NCBI GenBank assembly: GCA_018857735.1
Contig: JABMCL010001327.1
Location: 305,001 to 369,000 of the forward strand
Direction of reading: 5' to 3'
Source of the DNA: Alviniconcha marisindica
Taxonomy: Eukaryota > Mollusca > Gastropoda > Provannidae
Length of the DNA: 64,000 nucleotides
A program made the translations under genes and the position numbers. The notes under the pieces are model-generated. The model was not told where the DNA came from and did no database searches. It worked only from the letters and a program-made list of their open reading frames with translations. Positions 25,484-41,200 of this stretch are shown in pieces; positions within the stretch are counted from its first letter, which is position 1, and the number at the start of each line of letters is the position of its first letter.

Positions 25484-26867
25484 CTCTCTCCTCCTTCTCT
25501 CTCTCTCTCTCTCTCTCTCTCAAGGCGACTGAATGACTGCGTCAATAACAATGATAGTGACAACTGTAGAACTTCTGACAGGAAAATATTTTTTGTTTGT
25601 TTGTGCAACACGGAGAATATATCAAATTACATGATATGAGGTAGTGACCATATTTTGAACTCCCAGGTTTTTAATGCAGGTTTTTAATGCAAGTATAATC
25701 ATAGTCATTTGTTGCCCTGAATCAACAAATCACATATGTATTCAATGTGTTTATGCATTATATTTTTAAAACCTGAATAAAAATTGCTAAGAAAAGAAAA
25801 GAAAACAACATGATATTCACGCTCAGTCAACAGTGTAGCTTCACATGGTGAAACACAGGATGGAAATGAATATAACTTTACACGTTTGCCCTGAACATGA
25901 TACGGTAATACGGAATTCTTCATCTCTCTCCAACCTGCTATCATTTCTGGCTCTTTACACAGTCTCTCACTGCCTGTGGGAAACAGTTTACGAGCCAATG
26001 GTCGGATCGGTCAAATGAGGTTTGCTGATGGATGAAGGCGTAGACATAAACTAAAGGTAATTCAATTTACGAGTCTGGTGCCGGTCTCCCAGGCAGTCGT
26101 AACGCTTCTGTCTGATTAGCTCGGGAACTTGGCGGGTCGCTCATGGCTTGTAAACTAGTATGGAGAGAATGGGACACAAAACCCCAACTACCCTTCTCCC
26201 CAACCCAGTGACACCCCCCCCCCCCCCTAAAAAGGGGCAGCGGGCGGGCGCGATGGGGAGAGGGGGGAGGGGGCGGGAGGAGCTAGAAACAAAACAGACC
26301 ACAAAATTTACAAAGAAACCACCCACAACAAATTCCCAGCGTGGAGTGCTTTGTAAAAAACAACTGGGGCAGTGGCTGGTGGGTAGATGTTGGTTTTGTA
26401 TCTGTTGCTTGGAATGTGAAGTGCTCACTTGCTTTACCGTGCCAGCTTTCAGTCGCTGAAATCCAACCAGCTGCTTTAATTTAATTTGCCTTTGCATGAA
26501 TTTGGAGAAGCAAGTTGCGGAGGATTGATTGACATTCTGGTGGCGGCTTTGATTTATTGAAAAAGTTATTGCATTGCCGCTGCCGTCTTTGCTGCCCTCA
26601 CTTCTCCCACACCCAACCCCCAACACCTGTCCCATCTTCCAGCCTTTTTGGGCGCGCCTGACAACAACAACAAAAAACAAAAAAAAACAGTTCTCTCTCT
26701 CTCTCTCTCTCTGTGCACTCTTTTATTTATAACATGATTGTCTTGCGTACACATAATTTATATTCTTAATATTTATAAACTGATGTATCAAATATGCATG
26801 CTATGTACATGTATGCTCTGCATATTAATCTCTGTCTCTCTCTGTCTGTCTGGCCCTCTCTGTCTGT

Positions 26868-26944
<77 letters not shown>

Positions 26945-28662
26945 TAACATGATGTTTTGATATTGAGTTGATATTTTGTTTTGGACTGTTTGCCCGAGGG
27001 CAGGATGTAAAAAGGTATTTGCTTTGACTATTACTTATTCCATTACTCTCGTAAAAAAAAAAAAAATTTTTTTTAATCGGTCGTTATCTCTCTGTCTCTC
27101 TGTCTGTCTGTCTGTCTCACTCAGACTGTTGAAAGTTACTACGAAGAAATGTTTAACACCAAGAAGGAGAAATTGATCTGGTAAATGATAGTTTCTCTAA
27201 AATTACACGTTGTCTCACTCCTCACAAGTACTGAACATTAGATCGTGGGTTGATTATTTCCTACCCCCCCCCCCCCCCCTTTTTTTGTTTTTGTTTGGCC
27301 TCACAATTCAAACGTGACTGTGAAAATAGGAAGTATGACGTAGTTTTAAAAGATCGTGATGATAGTTTGACATTTGTTTGGTAGTAAAATGCCTGTGCCG
27401 AAGATTTCTTTGCAGGCGTATTGATCTGAGCAATCTTTTAATTGGTAACGTACACACTGAAGCTATTTCTGTGTTATGTCCTCTGTACTCTTGTAAGCGC
27501 AGTGACATTGCGGCAAATCAAAGATGGGCACGGTGTTCCGGTGTCGTGGTGTCCTTCACTTACCGAGTTGGTCATGGAGATTCCAAATTTCTGCCCTTTC
27601 TTGCTATGAACAGTTTGGTTTTACTATGAACAGTTTGGTTTGCATAAACGACTTTTGTGGAGCTTTAGTAGTTGCTACGGTTTCGGTTTAAGGTTTTGGT
27701 CACTGTGACTGTTTTGTCGGTTGTTGTCAAAGTACATGTCCACTCGGACATGAAAATAGGGAAAGTCCCTTTGCACAGTGGTTTAGCTGTGGGTTATTCC
27801 ACAGTAATACGTGCTTCAAAAAAAAAAAAAAAAAAAAGTTAAGAGTTTGGGGGTACGTACAGTTTACTTCAGTTTACCACTGAATAACAGGTTGTCACCA
27901 CAAGGGGCATTTCATGTAAGGCTGTTGCGTGACATAACACAGAACAAACAACATAAGAATGTCCGTTTTATACTTGAGTTCCAGCAGGTCTTGCGTATCG
28001 GTTTTTCCAATTTTGGCACTGACAACACATATTCTTTGCCCTGCGAGCATCAAATTGGGCTTGTAGCCTTGTTGGCAGCAAATCATTATTACATTCCTGT
28101 ATGCTTGACTAATGGAGGAAATGGGAATCGACAGCCGCTCGAGTAGAGTTAGTGGAACTGGTATTCTGTCTTTAGAGTCCTATTTTCCCTCGTTAGGCCA
28201 TTGTGTTGGGACCAGTTTTAATGTAAGCAGACGGAGTGCACGTTACCCCAAAACGCACGCACTCGCACCCCCCCCCCCCCCCCCCCCCACACACACACAA
28301 TGTATACATTACGAGCAGACTTTTAGATCTATACGTAGATCTGTGTTGTTATTGATGTTCAGTGACGTCAGCCGAACATATTTTTGGTTGGACAATTTCT
28401 GTTCGGTGTGGAAGAAAGGACCAAATAGAGAACTGTAGTTGGGATGTCAGCCCGTAGCCTAGTCGGCCATGACCATCCAGTTTTACAGCAGCTGCACGGT
28501 GCCTGTGTGCATGCGGCCAAGTATTATGTGTGGAGAAAAGTGGCGAGCGCGAGAGGGCTGATCGACTGTGTACATATTGATTTGGAAATAAGTCTCCTCA
28601 AAGACTGACCTCAAATATTGTCCTTCTCTATCTCGCACCATCAAGTTTTGTTCTGTTTACAC

Positions 28663-28708
<46 letters not shown>

Positions 28709-28897
28709 GGGAGTGACTGGTTCTTGATATTCTAGATTGGCCCAGTCAACCGCGAAGGTCATAAATGATTAAAACACAAGTCATAAACTACGGGTAAAGT
28801 CAGATCCATTGTTCATGTCACACGTCATGTATAAGTTTTGTGCGCTTGTTTCAGTTGTAGTGCGTAAGGAAGGCACATTTTTGCGTGAATGGGAGCC

Positions 28898-28933
<36 letters not shown>

Positions 28934-30232
28934 TGTTGAAACGGAAAAGGGGTTGGGGGGAAAAGCTGAAATGAACGCAGGAAGCAGAAATTACGTATCG
29001 GAATTCCGGGCAGTAGGCAAAGTGGCCATGTTCTGTTCTTGAGAGAAACTTTGACAGGTCTGGATATCCAGAAGTGGGTCCCTTAGTTTCCTCATCAGCG
29101 GTGTCAGTGTGTGGGGTCCCCGGCTGATCCAGAGCTCAATGCTGTCTGCACTGCGTCCCCGTCCTTCTTTTGGTGTGGTGTCAAGTCCCACGATGAAAGC
29201 ATGGAGGGAGATTGCTAGTTGTGTGAAGTAGCAGGTTTTGATCACCTGTCCCCCTACCCTATCCCCCACCCGCCTTACCATGCGCAGTGTGTAATGCAGC
29301 ACAGAGCGCCGGACCAGCGGGACGTTGCACCTCGCCCTCAGGCCCCTTGCAGGAGGGAACCAACAGGCCGCCTCTGGGCAAAAATGCAATCACGGGGCTG
29401 TGGAGATGGCTGCAGACAGACCCGACCCTCCGTGGAGAGAACAGATACCCGAGCGTAATTGATAACGGAGTGGAGTGAGAGAGGAGAGAGTGGCATTTAA
29501 GGCCGAAGGGAGTGGAGCCAGTGGACTTGTATGATGCTAGCAGAGCACACATTACAAGGGTGTTCAGGGTTATGGCCGGATTGCTATATTTCCAGACCCA
29601 GGGAACTGTTATCTATCACAGACTTCAGCCACAGTTATTTTTATCTTCACAGTATAAGGCAACAATGTCCCTGTGAATAGTTCCTTAGTTGGATGCTGAA
29701 TTTCTGTTCGTACACCTATAATGTGTTTGTCCGCTCACCTGCACAGCTATAGCTTTTGACATGCTTATTAATTTTCAAGATGAGGTGTCTGTTGTCTGTA
29801 GGTTAGTCAGTATGTTTGGATTTGTATGACCTACCTACCTTGGACCATCAGCACTTACACATGTCCTACATGCAGAATCAGTCCAGTTGTCTTGTTGAGC
29901 ATTACCTTGTTTATTAGTTGTAAATTTTTTCTTCACTGATTGAAGTTACTTTATTTTATTTTAAATTGCCCTTTATTTATATAATTCAGAAGCAGGGGAT
30001 CCACACTGACGAAAAGACGTTGCACATATAGATCTATAGTTATTTGCATTAATCACATATCACTTAATTACCTCAAGCAGACATATGAATGTACTTTGTG
30101 ATCTTCGCAAAAATACGCATACCAAAAATGTCATATTGTCTCAGTTCCTGTAAAGTATTAATGTTAAAAGCTGCAAGCACCAACAGGCATTTGATCTAAT
30201 GTCTGTGATCCATAGCTCTGTGTGAGTCTGTA

Positions 30233-30265
<33 letters not shown>

Positions 30266-33200
30266 AAGTGCATGATATCGACCTTAATAAAAGAAAGTGA
30301 GATTATGTTCTCTCTACACCCCCGTAATGAAGTTTAGGGGTACAAGTATTGAAATCACACACTCTGTGTCCATGTGGCCCTCTTTTTTTTTTTACAGAAG
30401 ATATCGTCTGAAGCACTGAACCTTATGTAATCAAACTGTTCTCTGGGCAAAATTTAATTTTTTGTTTGTGTGTTTCCCTTCCTCCCTTTAAAAGAAATGT
30501 TTTCTTTAATCTGGTATCTATAAATTAGACTGAACGGTCAACAATACCAACATTTACTAGCCTTATTTGCTAAGGACAAGGAAAGTATTTAAGGGACTAA
30601 CTCTTCAAAAAAATTGTGTTTAATGTTTGTGTGTGTATGTTTTGTTTTTTATTTGTGTATGTACTGATTTTGTGGACTGAGAAAGGTTTATATATATATA
30701 ATTATATGAGAAAAGTTCTGAATTGTGCATAAGCATGACAGAGTTTGGTTGCCCTGAGATGACCCAGTGTGGTTGATACGACGTTAAAGTCCAGTAACTA
30801 ACTTCTCTCTGATTTTCAGATTGCAAGTTTGTGGCTGTTGAAGGCCGTGAGGTAAGCAACAGTTCTGATACCATTGTTGCATGTAGGCATAATGTAAATA
30901 ATCTCTAAGAAATTGTTCAGGTTGAATTGTTCAGGTTCTGTTTTCATTGTCATGAACACAGAACAGGGACTGTTTTCTGATATTCTGTTTGCACAGTTGT
31001 GTTTGTGTGTGTTGTGGTGGTGTGGTTGTGGTGGTGGTTAGTATGTTTGTGTGTGCAAACACACATTGCGTTCATTTTCTGTATGCATTTTGAAGATTTT
31101 TTGTTCATTTTAGGTGCTATCAGGAAACATTGAAAATGTCCCAATCAAGGAGAAAGCAAAATTCCCACAACATTTTTTCCCTGAGGTAAGTAAAATAAGT
31201 GTTAATCATTACACAGAGATGGGTAGCTGGCACACTATGCTGGAGCCTGACAGACACACTAAACTTCAGACCCATGTGTTGCCCCCCTTTGCATAATTAA
31301 TTTGACCCAGATGCACTGAAACTTAACAGTATGCCTTACCACACTGGTCATTGTGTCAGTCATTAGTCATATGGTTACATCAGTGACTCTGACCTTCAAG
31401 ACTTTTGTCATGTGTGTGTGTGAGAGATTTATTATTATTAAATATTGGTAATGACCCTTTGAAGCTGCAGGGTGATCCTTCGGGATTTTAGCAACCAAAC
31501 TTAGTAATGGCTGTGACCTTTTTTTGAAGGTGCAGGGTGACCCCTGTGATTTTAGCAACCAAACTTAGTAATGGCTGTGACCATTTTTTGAAGGTGCAGG
31601 GTGACCCCTGTGATTTTAGCAACCAAACTTAGTAATGGCTGTGACCTTTTTTTGAAGGTGCAGGGTGACCCCTGTGATTTTAGCAACCAAACTTAGTAAT
31701 GGATGTGACCATTTTTTGAAGGTGCAGGGTGACCCCTGTGATTTTAGCAACCAAACTTAGTAATGGATGTGACCATTTTTTGAAGGTGCAGGGTGACCCC
31801 TGTGATTTTAGCAACCAAACTTAGAAATGGCTGTGACCCTTTGAAGGTGCAGGGTGACCCTCTGGGATTTTAGCAACCAAACTTAGTAATGGCTGTGACC
31901 CTTTGAAGCTGCAGGGTGACCCTCTGGGATTTTAGCAACCAAACTTAGTAATGGCTGTGACCCTTTGAAGGTGCAGGGTGACCCCTGTGATTTTAACAAC
32001 CAAACTTAGTAATGGCTGTGACCCTTTGAAGGTGCAGGGTGACCCCTGGGATTTTAGCAACCAAGCTTACAGGCTAAACATGACCTGCTAAACCTAAAGT
32101 GTGAGAAAAAGAAAAAGAAAAACAAACAAATAAAACAAAAACAAAAAAACCATGTCTGCTGCACATTTGGTCAAAAACATTTTCTTCGGAACGAAAAAAT
32201 GTCAAGTCTTCATCAGAAAGAAATGCAAAGTTGTTCCTTGACCTTACATACATGTATACATACATATTTTACCACAGGCTTAGTCAGTTGGCATGTGCAG
32301 TATCAGTACTTAAGTGGTTAAGATAGTGAAAGTGGCATGCCTCTCTAATGGAGCAGCATCCTAAAGTCCATTAAAGGCTTAGTTAGTTAGTTAGTATGTG
32401 TGAGTGACTTTTTAAGACAGTGAAAGTGGCATGCTCCTCTAATGGACTTCCAAACTCCGTTAAAATTTGTGTTAGAAGAGTTTATTGTCTCTAAGGGTTC
32501 ATTTACAATGTAATAGTGGAGAAGAAAACACTCCTATAAATGGTGTTCCTTGCTTATTTTTCAATCTGTAGGCTTAGTAACTAGTCTGTTACTGAGTTTG
32601 TGTGTACATGATCTGTTAATTTAAGACAGTGAAAGGGGCACACCTTTCTTGTGGAACTGTATTGCAAGTCCATTAAATTTGAGTTTGAAGAGGGTTCATT
32701 TACAACCAGACAGTAAAGAAGACAGCACTCCTAGAAGTGGTGTTAAAAAGTTGGTTAAATTTTTTTCTTTTATGAAGATGGTCATCAAGGGTTCAGCACA
32801 ATTAAAACCTAACAACAAAGGGTATTCAATGAAGAAATGGAGATGGTCACTGAATATGGAGGTCATTGGGTCAGAATTTCTTTCATATGAAAAGATTGTG
32901 TGGTGTGTGTAATAACAAATATTCTTGAAAACAAGGCAATCCATGGCAAAAACTGTTACGGTTGGCTTTTTTCAGTCTTATGTAAGCTAGATATTTCAGA
33001 CTTTGCCGGTTGATAACAACTGTTGAATGATTTTTATTACACCAGGTTGGTGTCCAGAAATTAATTTCAAGGATGTAGGGGATTGGAAATATTGTGAAAC
33101 TGAAAGCTCAAAATTTAGACTTGATATAGTTGTTCCATACTTAACACTGACAAATTCACAGACAAAATTCCCTATGTGTCTTTGGCATGGCTTCATTAAT

Positions 33201-35145
33201 GTGTTTCTGGACTTGATAGAAACTATAACATTGGAATTTGTTTGATCTCAAAGGTTGCACCTATTGTAACAATGAAACAAACTTTACTGCAGCCTTGCAG
33301 TTGCAGCTTTAATCAAACAAGTGAAAATGGCTTTGCCTTGGGCACTCACTCCTTTCATTTATTGACTTGTTCACTTTAAAATTTAGTAAATATTTTCACT
33401 ATTTTTATTATTTTCTTTGTTTGTTAAAGTTCAAGTGGTCACGGAAAGGGTTCCTTCGAACACGTTGGAGCATCAACAACTGGTAAGTTAAAAAGCAAAC
33501 ATTACAATTAAACAAACATATAGTCTAATCATTATTATCAAGAAACTGTGAAGTTGACAATAACGAAAAAGAAGAAAAAAGGTATTTGCTCATATATATA
33601 TTATATTCATATATATATATATATAAGATGTTTTACTTGTGTGCATGGATTTGCTGTATAGTAAGTGTTTGTATAGTATGATGATCGCTATATATATTTG
33701 TTCATATATATTTACATATATATAATATATATATATAGATGTTTTACTTGTGGGCATGGATTTGCTGTATAGTGTTTGTTTAGTGTGATTGATAGTATAG
33801 TCATATAACTGTGTACCACCCTTATCCTTTTAAATTTTTGTATACATGTAAGCACCTTGGGCTCACCTGAGCCAGAAATATCCATTATTTTTATTGTGAT
33901 TATAGGTGATGAATTTTATTTTCTGTCTACAAACAGTACTTGTGTAAGTTCTTCTACTTCCCCTTCTTTTTCTCTTATTTTTCTTTTACTGTGTTTGTTT
34001 TATTTTTGTTTTCCAAGGGATGGCAAAATAAAGTGTCAAGGATTTTGTTGGATTTGCCTTGTGTTGCCACCCAGCCAGCACCATGAACTGGAGAGAATGA
34101 ACACTGGGTGGCTGGAAGTCTGGAGCCTCAGGCAATTACTTTTGTGCAGGATTTTGTTGTTGTTGTTGTTGTTGTAAAAATCAGGTTTGGTCTTTTGCAG
34201 CATATTTGACTTGGTCAATATTCATCTCTTCCATGATGCTTCCAACATTGTTGCTATGGAATCCGTGAGTAGAGCTATTAGAATTACATTTTTGCTTACT
34301 AAAATCCTTTTTGGTAACTATGCTGGGTAAGCTATGTAATGATGTTGATGGATGTCTATGTATAAAACTTTAGTCTGTGTACTAAACCTTTACATTCCAA
34401 CAGTGGTAATAAGTACCCCTTGGTCAGAACCTACCAACTCTAATAATTCAATACAGGCTACTGCCATGGATAAAACAAGCACTAGTAGCTTGTACTAGTA
34501 GGCACGATCTGATGTGAGCACTGAAGAGGTCAAGGGAGAGAACTCACCCTGTTCAGAACCAGAAACGGTGACAGACAGTGAGAGCAATGCTGTAGTGTAA
34601 GAGATTTAATTGCTGTTGCATTTCTACTTGCAAAGTTTGTAGATAAAGACTGGTTGCATTCAGTGCTTACAGAGCTATAGCTAAACAGCACATTGATTGT
34701 GAAAATATTACTGGATCAGTGATTTTAAGCAGGGTTTTCAGCATGTGCTTTTTGTTTTTGTTTTTATTATACTAACAGTCTTCTGATTGATGGCTTTCAA
34801 ATTTATTACGACAGTGCAAATTAATACTCAGCTTTATTGCTCCCTCTCAGCGAATTTCATGTCTGTTTGTGGACAGTTTCTTACATAATACACAATATGA
34901 AATAAAACTTTAAGTAAGACATATATACCCCTGTACAAAATATTACACTTGTGAGTTGAAATTTATAAAAGTAAAACTTACTGCAAAGTTGATTTGATGT
35001 AGAAAGTGCAAATGTTGGTCCTGACATTTGCTTGGGTTATTCATCAGTCAAGCACTTTTCTTTTTAATGCCTCAAGTCTGGATTTCTGACAAAAAAAGAA
35101 CAAAATTTGCATGATGAAACATGCAGCTTGTTAGTCATGAATTAC

Positions 35146-35203
<58 letters not shown>

Positions 35204-38200
35204 AAAGTAAGTCTTTCTCATTTTTGGCATATTTGGTCTTAGGTAAAATTTGCCAGTAAAAATCCAGTAATTATGGATGTGATGGAGACTCTTTCTGTAT
35301 TCTCTGTATTGCCTTTTGGTTTCTTTTTTCAGAGTCCCTCACTCTACTGTGGAAACAGGAAAAGAGCGTTACTTCACACATTACAAAGGTCAGTGGAGCA
35401 GTGGGATGGTCATCAACTTTGGTTTTCAGTTTCATGCGAGGCAGGACTCAGCTGACTCAGTCTCAGCTGCACCCTCAATAAAACAGCCACCCTACCCCCC
35501 TTTCCACAGTAAAACATTTCTATGGCTGACCATGCTTGCTGCCTGACAGCTTTTTTCCCCCAGGGGTTTGGGTCAGTTGGGGGGGAGACTTTTAATTGGA
35601 GTATTATTTACTGACATGAAGTTGGTGACTGATGTGTTTGCTAGATTTCAAGTTTGAGAATGTGTCTGCTTGATTTCAGGTTTGAGAATGATCAGTACAG
35701 CAAAGTGCCACTCTACATATTTGGGGACTTCAATTTCCGCCTCGACTCATGTTTGTTGATAAAGGTTAGTAGTCTATCAGTAGTTGACCCAGAACTGCTG
35801 TTTTAGTTTGTGATTGAGTTTTAAAGTTGTTTGCAGCTGCAGGATTTCTTTTGGACTGGCTGGAGCTTTTTGTTTGTATATCTGTTTCTATGTATCTTTC
35901 TTTGCAAGTTTGTCTGAATACTTGCTTGAAAGGTTGTTTTATGCCTTTTAGATTAGAGGCCAAAAGGTATATCATTGCTGTGCCTCGTTGCTGCACAGAA
36001 TGACTTATGGACTTACGGTATAAAGGAAGCAGGACTGATGTTTGAATGGTTGTTTGGATAGAAGCCTGTTCCTGAAGCCCAGCGCTCAGCTGCAGGCCAG
36101 CAGCAAAGGCAGATTTGAGTTTGACTGCTGTGTTGCAGGCACTGACCCCCAAAGCAGTGGCGCAGCAGACGCTGGGCAAGAAGGACCAGGTGAACAAAGT
36201 GGTCTACACTGAGGAGGGCAATGGCAAGGTCAGTGCATCAGCAGACTTCCTAATCTAATGAGGGGCAAAAATGGCTTTGTGCAGGTCAGCAACTGGACAG
36301 TGCTGCCACAGTACAGGTGTATGTATGTTTACCCTGACAACACTGTTGTCAGTACTGTCCAGATCATCATAGTTAGTAAGATGTGTTAGTCGCTGCCATT
36401 GCAACACTGTTGGCAGCACAGTGTAAGTCATTAAAACCTTACCAAAACAGATTGACACCATGACCTCACTGTTGACAGCTCATGAGAAAACCATTCTGCT
36501 ATGGTTAGCCCTTGTCAGCACATGTGCACAAATTTAGTCAGCACTATAACAATACTGTCCCTGCAGGTCAGTGTCATCAAAGTGCTGTTGGCCTGATCCA
36601 TGGTTGCAAGGTTTGCAAGGTGCTGATGGTTGCCAGTGATGGAGCTATTCTGATATTTGGCTGTGAAATCCGAAGCATTGCAGTAGGCATTTGTACATGT
36701 ATAGACTCGTGTGTGTTTCCTGGCTGTCATAGCCCCTTGATAAAGGACCTTGGGAGTCAGTGGGCCTTGGGCAACAGGCCAACAGATCATGACTTTCCTC
36801 ACAAATCTGGTTTCTTGACTTTGGGTATAAAACACTTGACTTAGCTGGAAAAAAAGAAAGAAGGTGAAGCACTTTGATACGCTAAAGTAGTCCTTTTCTG
36901 TTTACTTCACCAAACGTAGTAACTGTTCATCATATGCTACAGTACTTTTCAAATGTGGGCGACAAGCAGCATATGTTACAAGCATTTTTTCATGCTTGCT
37001 AAGAATATGGGATTTATTTTGAGAGATAGGTTAGCATGAGGCAACAATGAAAAGTTTATGTGTTTGCTGAAATGGACCGTCATGATTGCTTTTGTACAGA
37101 CATTTAGGCAAGTGCTCTTTTTGGCAGCTTTAACATTGATGAAGTATGCATTCAGCTGAAGTGTCCAGCTCACTGGTGTTGACACCAGCATGTTGTGACA
37201 TGTGTGACAGAGGCTGTGCTGCTTGTGATGTGTGATAATGAAAACAAAGTTTATAGTGAAAGTGTATAGAGATTCTGTATAGACATGCTGTCCGTGACAT
37301 ACACATCTCTCTGGATTCATTTTGTTTGCTTGTTGGTGCAGGTGGTGTTAACAGTGGAAACCAAAAGTTTTGACCTCCATGAAAAGCACATGGACCTTTT
37401 CAGTAACACCATCAAGTGGGTGAGTACCATATCTTGTTCTCTGAGGCAAAGAGGCCATACCCCCCTCCCCCTCCCCCTTTTTTTGGTTAAGCATGCATGA
37501 TTTTTTTTCTTTTCTCCAGAATCTGCAGCAACAGATAACGTCTTCCACAGAGGGTCTGCATGTGACAATTAAAAATGACAGCTGCACTAATGGGGATAAA
37601 CAATACCTATGGTTAATCTATACCAGTACAAGATATCTACCAAGAAAAAGGGCTAAGGTTAAGTTTTTGACTTTCCGTCGATGAGATGTGGTTGAAAAGG
37701 GGATGAAGTGGACAGATTGTGAAAGGATGCTTCAGTCATTTCACACTGATGATTTGGACCCATAATTAGGGAGACCACAAGTCAATGAAAATAACCCAGG
37801 TGAACGTAAGTGGAGTTCCTTTTATTACAGTAAACTTTGTCACTTTTGGAGGGGATCAGTGTTACAGTTTATAGTTAGATATCATGCTGATCAACTTTAG
37901 AAAAAGTGGGATCAAAGTTCAGAAGATCCACTTCTTCTGTCAGTTTAACTGTGTGTGTGTGTGTGTGTGTGTGTGTTTATTAAGATGCTTTCATTTTTTT
38001 GGTAGATTATCACACAATCTAGTCTGGTTTGAAGGCTGTAACTTATTTTCTGTTTTAGCTTCTGCAGTTTGACACAGAACTTGCATCCTTCCATGATCGT
38101 CTGTATGAATATGAAGTCAACTTTCCTCCCAGGTAAATCATATTCCTTTTTTCATTGTTCTGATGTGTATAAAAAAATGTCAGTCTATCTACTCGCTAGT

Positions 38201-41200
38201 GTTTGGCTCTGCAGCCAGCCAGGCTTTAAAAAAACGTCAAGATCACAACTTTTTGGACAGTGATTGATGTTACACTTTGCATGGTAGTAGTACTTGTTGA
38301 GCCATCTATGTTTTACTTCCAACAAAGCTGTATGCATTTACTGTGATAAAACAACAACAACAACAACAAAAAACACAACTTTATATCAGCATTTAAAAAA
38401 ACACCACACACGCAGAAAACACACAGATTACATGCACTCTGTTGAGATTGTTCAAGGGAGACAATCAGTTCTGGTTTCCATTTTGAATGTCAGTCCCCTG
38501 AGCATTTTCTCTGCTTCTGTTATTTTCTTTGTGCTCGGCCATAGCCATATGACATTTTGTGCATGTAGGGTGACTTTAGTTGAGAATTATGATGGTCAGT
38601 CATTTTTGGATCAGTCTGCTGATCTGAATAATTATATTAAAGTTCATTTTTAGTATTTTGATTTATCCTGTATCAACAAGTTCCTTCATACTTTGTTCTG
38701 AAATATAGACCACTCATACTTTGTTCTAAAATATAGACCACTGTATATACCACACAACATTGTTAAAACAGTCACTGAGCAAGTAGGAAAAGAAATAAAA
38801 GTGGGGAGCAGAAGTCAGTAGTGGCATTTGGAATTTCCTGTTAGCACATCTGACTTATTTTGATTCATTTGATTGTGTTTGCTTGTTTTTCATTTACATT
38901 GACATCTTTGTTATCACCAGCCTGACCTGGAAGGTTAACACAGAAACTAGGACATTGAGAAGAAAGCACAGTAAGAAACTGTTTCTTGTTATGTGGAAGA
39001 CACAGTTACAGCAACTATGTTAAGATAACACCACAGTCATTATGTTTAGCCTTGATTCAGTGTTTGTGTTAATGCCTGTCAACAGCTACCCATTCACAGA
39101 AGATGTGAATGATGGCCTGTCGTACATGAAGACAAGAGTGCCATCCTGGTGTGATCGCATCCTGCTCTCGCACAGTGCCAAAGATGTCATCTCTTCTGTA
39201 AGCTTGGGTTATTAAGTCTAGTACTGCTGATGTTTACTTGAAACTTTGATTTAGTAGCAAGGGGGAAGCAGGAAGAAGACTGTAACATGTCCATATCCTC
39301 ACATCCCCCCAACTTCCTACCCACTCACCCATCCCCCAAAAGGACAAGAAGAGCAAAATATGAAATGAAGTAATTTTTTGCTGTTTTTGAGTACAAGTTT
39401 GCTTCAGAAATTATTTAGTTTGTCTTGTTTAGGTGTCATGAACAGGTTTGTCTTGTTTGGATGTCATGGGGAAAAAATGATGTTGACATTTGCTTTTTTT
39501 CTTCTTCTTTTTTATAAAGCAACATCTTGGCTCAAAGGCTAAGCTGGAATCTACTTTTACAGTCAAAATGGAATGAACTACTGGTTTACAACATTCTCTC
39601 AATAATAAACATGTACAACAGAGCATCAGCTATTTTTTGCAACATTCTGGGCAAAGGCACTTAACAAAACTTGTTTCAACTTTCATTATTGCCTTAGCAT
39701 ATAATTATAGAGTTCAGTGCTTTAATTTGTGATAAATCATGTTTGGTCTGTTGGCAGGATCCACAACATAAGCCTGAATACAGTCTCATCGGCAGAGAAA
39801 CCTGCATGGGGGACCACAAGGTGTGTGTGTGTTGTGCGTGTGCACGGTGTGTGCGTGCATCTGCGCATGTGTCTCTGCCTTTGTAAACATGTTTTGGCTT
39901 TGTGTTTGCTTTATTTTAAGAATTTTGCAATCAGAGCTGAGTCACAAAATAGGGACAAGTTCTCTGTGGATACTTTTGGTATTAAGATTACATGATGTTA
40001 GATACTGTGACTAATTGTGATGTCTTTTTTAGGGGTGGGGTATATGTTTTGAAAAGCTGTTGGTGCTGCAGGAAGGCTGCTGAGGGTGTTGCTTTAGTTA
40101 TTTGACCAACACTGTAAGCGCCACAATTCCTAGACCTAGTTAACACCAGAATAAGTATGACAGCATGGCCCTGTCAGAATAGACTAATGCCAAAGTAGAC
40201 CTCCATAGCACCAGCGGTTACCATTCATGAACCCAGTGTCTGTGGCCTGTCACCCCTGCTGTTTTGGTGTCCTCCATCTCGGTGTTCCTGCTGCCGTCTT
40301 CTTTGCCTGAGGCAGTTTGGTCAAAGCCTTCAGTGTAAGAGATTCCACACAGGTGGATTGATGGAGGGACAAGCTGTTTTCTGGAGGAGACGCTCACTCA
40401 GCCTGGCTTCATGGCTTGGCTAATGTTGTCATCAGCAGGGAGCATAGAAGTTGGTGTTCTGTGTCTGTTAAACCAGAACAGACATTGCTGAGCCCCACTG
40501 AGCCATGCTGCAGGCTTTCAGATGGGGGCAGGGTTATGGTGAGGAATGGACCTTAGATGTGGCTTTTTGGATGGGTGACATGGGAGCAGTGCTTCCGATT
40601 CTGGCACAGATACTGGGGCAGCAAAAAATAAATAAGAAAATAAAATTAAAAAACCCGGCTATGTGTGAAATCTTAATATATTTGAAAAAGGATGAAAAAA
40701 CCTGGGGTGTTGAATGTTTATGTTTTGCGTTTATATTTGCCATTTCTTTTAAAGTAGGGATGGTGGTGGTGTTTTTTTCATGAGATTTTGTGAGATGATG
40801 ATGTTTTGACCTAACTGTGATCTGCTTTCTGTTTCCACATGCAGCCAGTGTCATTATTTGTGCGAATGAAGCCAGGCAAAGGTAATGACCCAGACAACGG
40901 CTCCTCTGTGCCCAACCTCCTTGAACTGCCTGATCGTAAACGTGGCCTGTCCATCAATGGCGAGATTGTTCCTGAGCGTGACCTGGACTGTATTAATATT
41001 CATGACTTTGCTGTTTTTGAGAAAGAGCAAGACCTTATCCCAGAGTTTAGGGTTAGCATCAAAAGCCGCTCCTCTGCTTCCTCTGATGGACTCGGCTCCA
41101 TTGTGGGCTCCCCTGGGGATGAGGGAGGAAGGGGGTTTCTGTTGGCAAGTGCTACCCCACAGATGGATGAGACTAAGGTGGCACGGACTCCTTCCTTTAA

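Larger units (their letters stand above)
19081..30819 (+). other. INPP5A intron 5, a transposon landing site
   Basis: 11.7 kb, the longest intron. It holds the broken LINE (about 20380-22965), a SINE on minus (about 24960-25132), (TC)n at about 25459-25520, (CA)n at 26870-26940, 28662-28703 and 28900-28930, poly(C) at about 28267-28288, poly(A) at about 27819-27837, and (TG)n at 30237-30262. No other coding exon is supported. Confidence 0.8.

Noticed and set aside
34440..34620. Ser/Glu-coding-looking stretch in intron 9 as an exon
   Set aside because: In-frame stops interrupt it, and exons 9 and 10 already join in phase and match the family.
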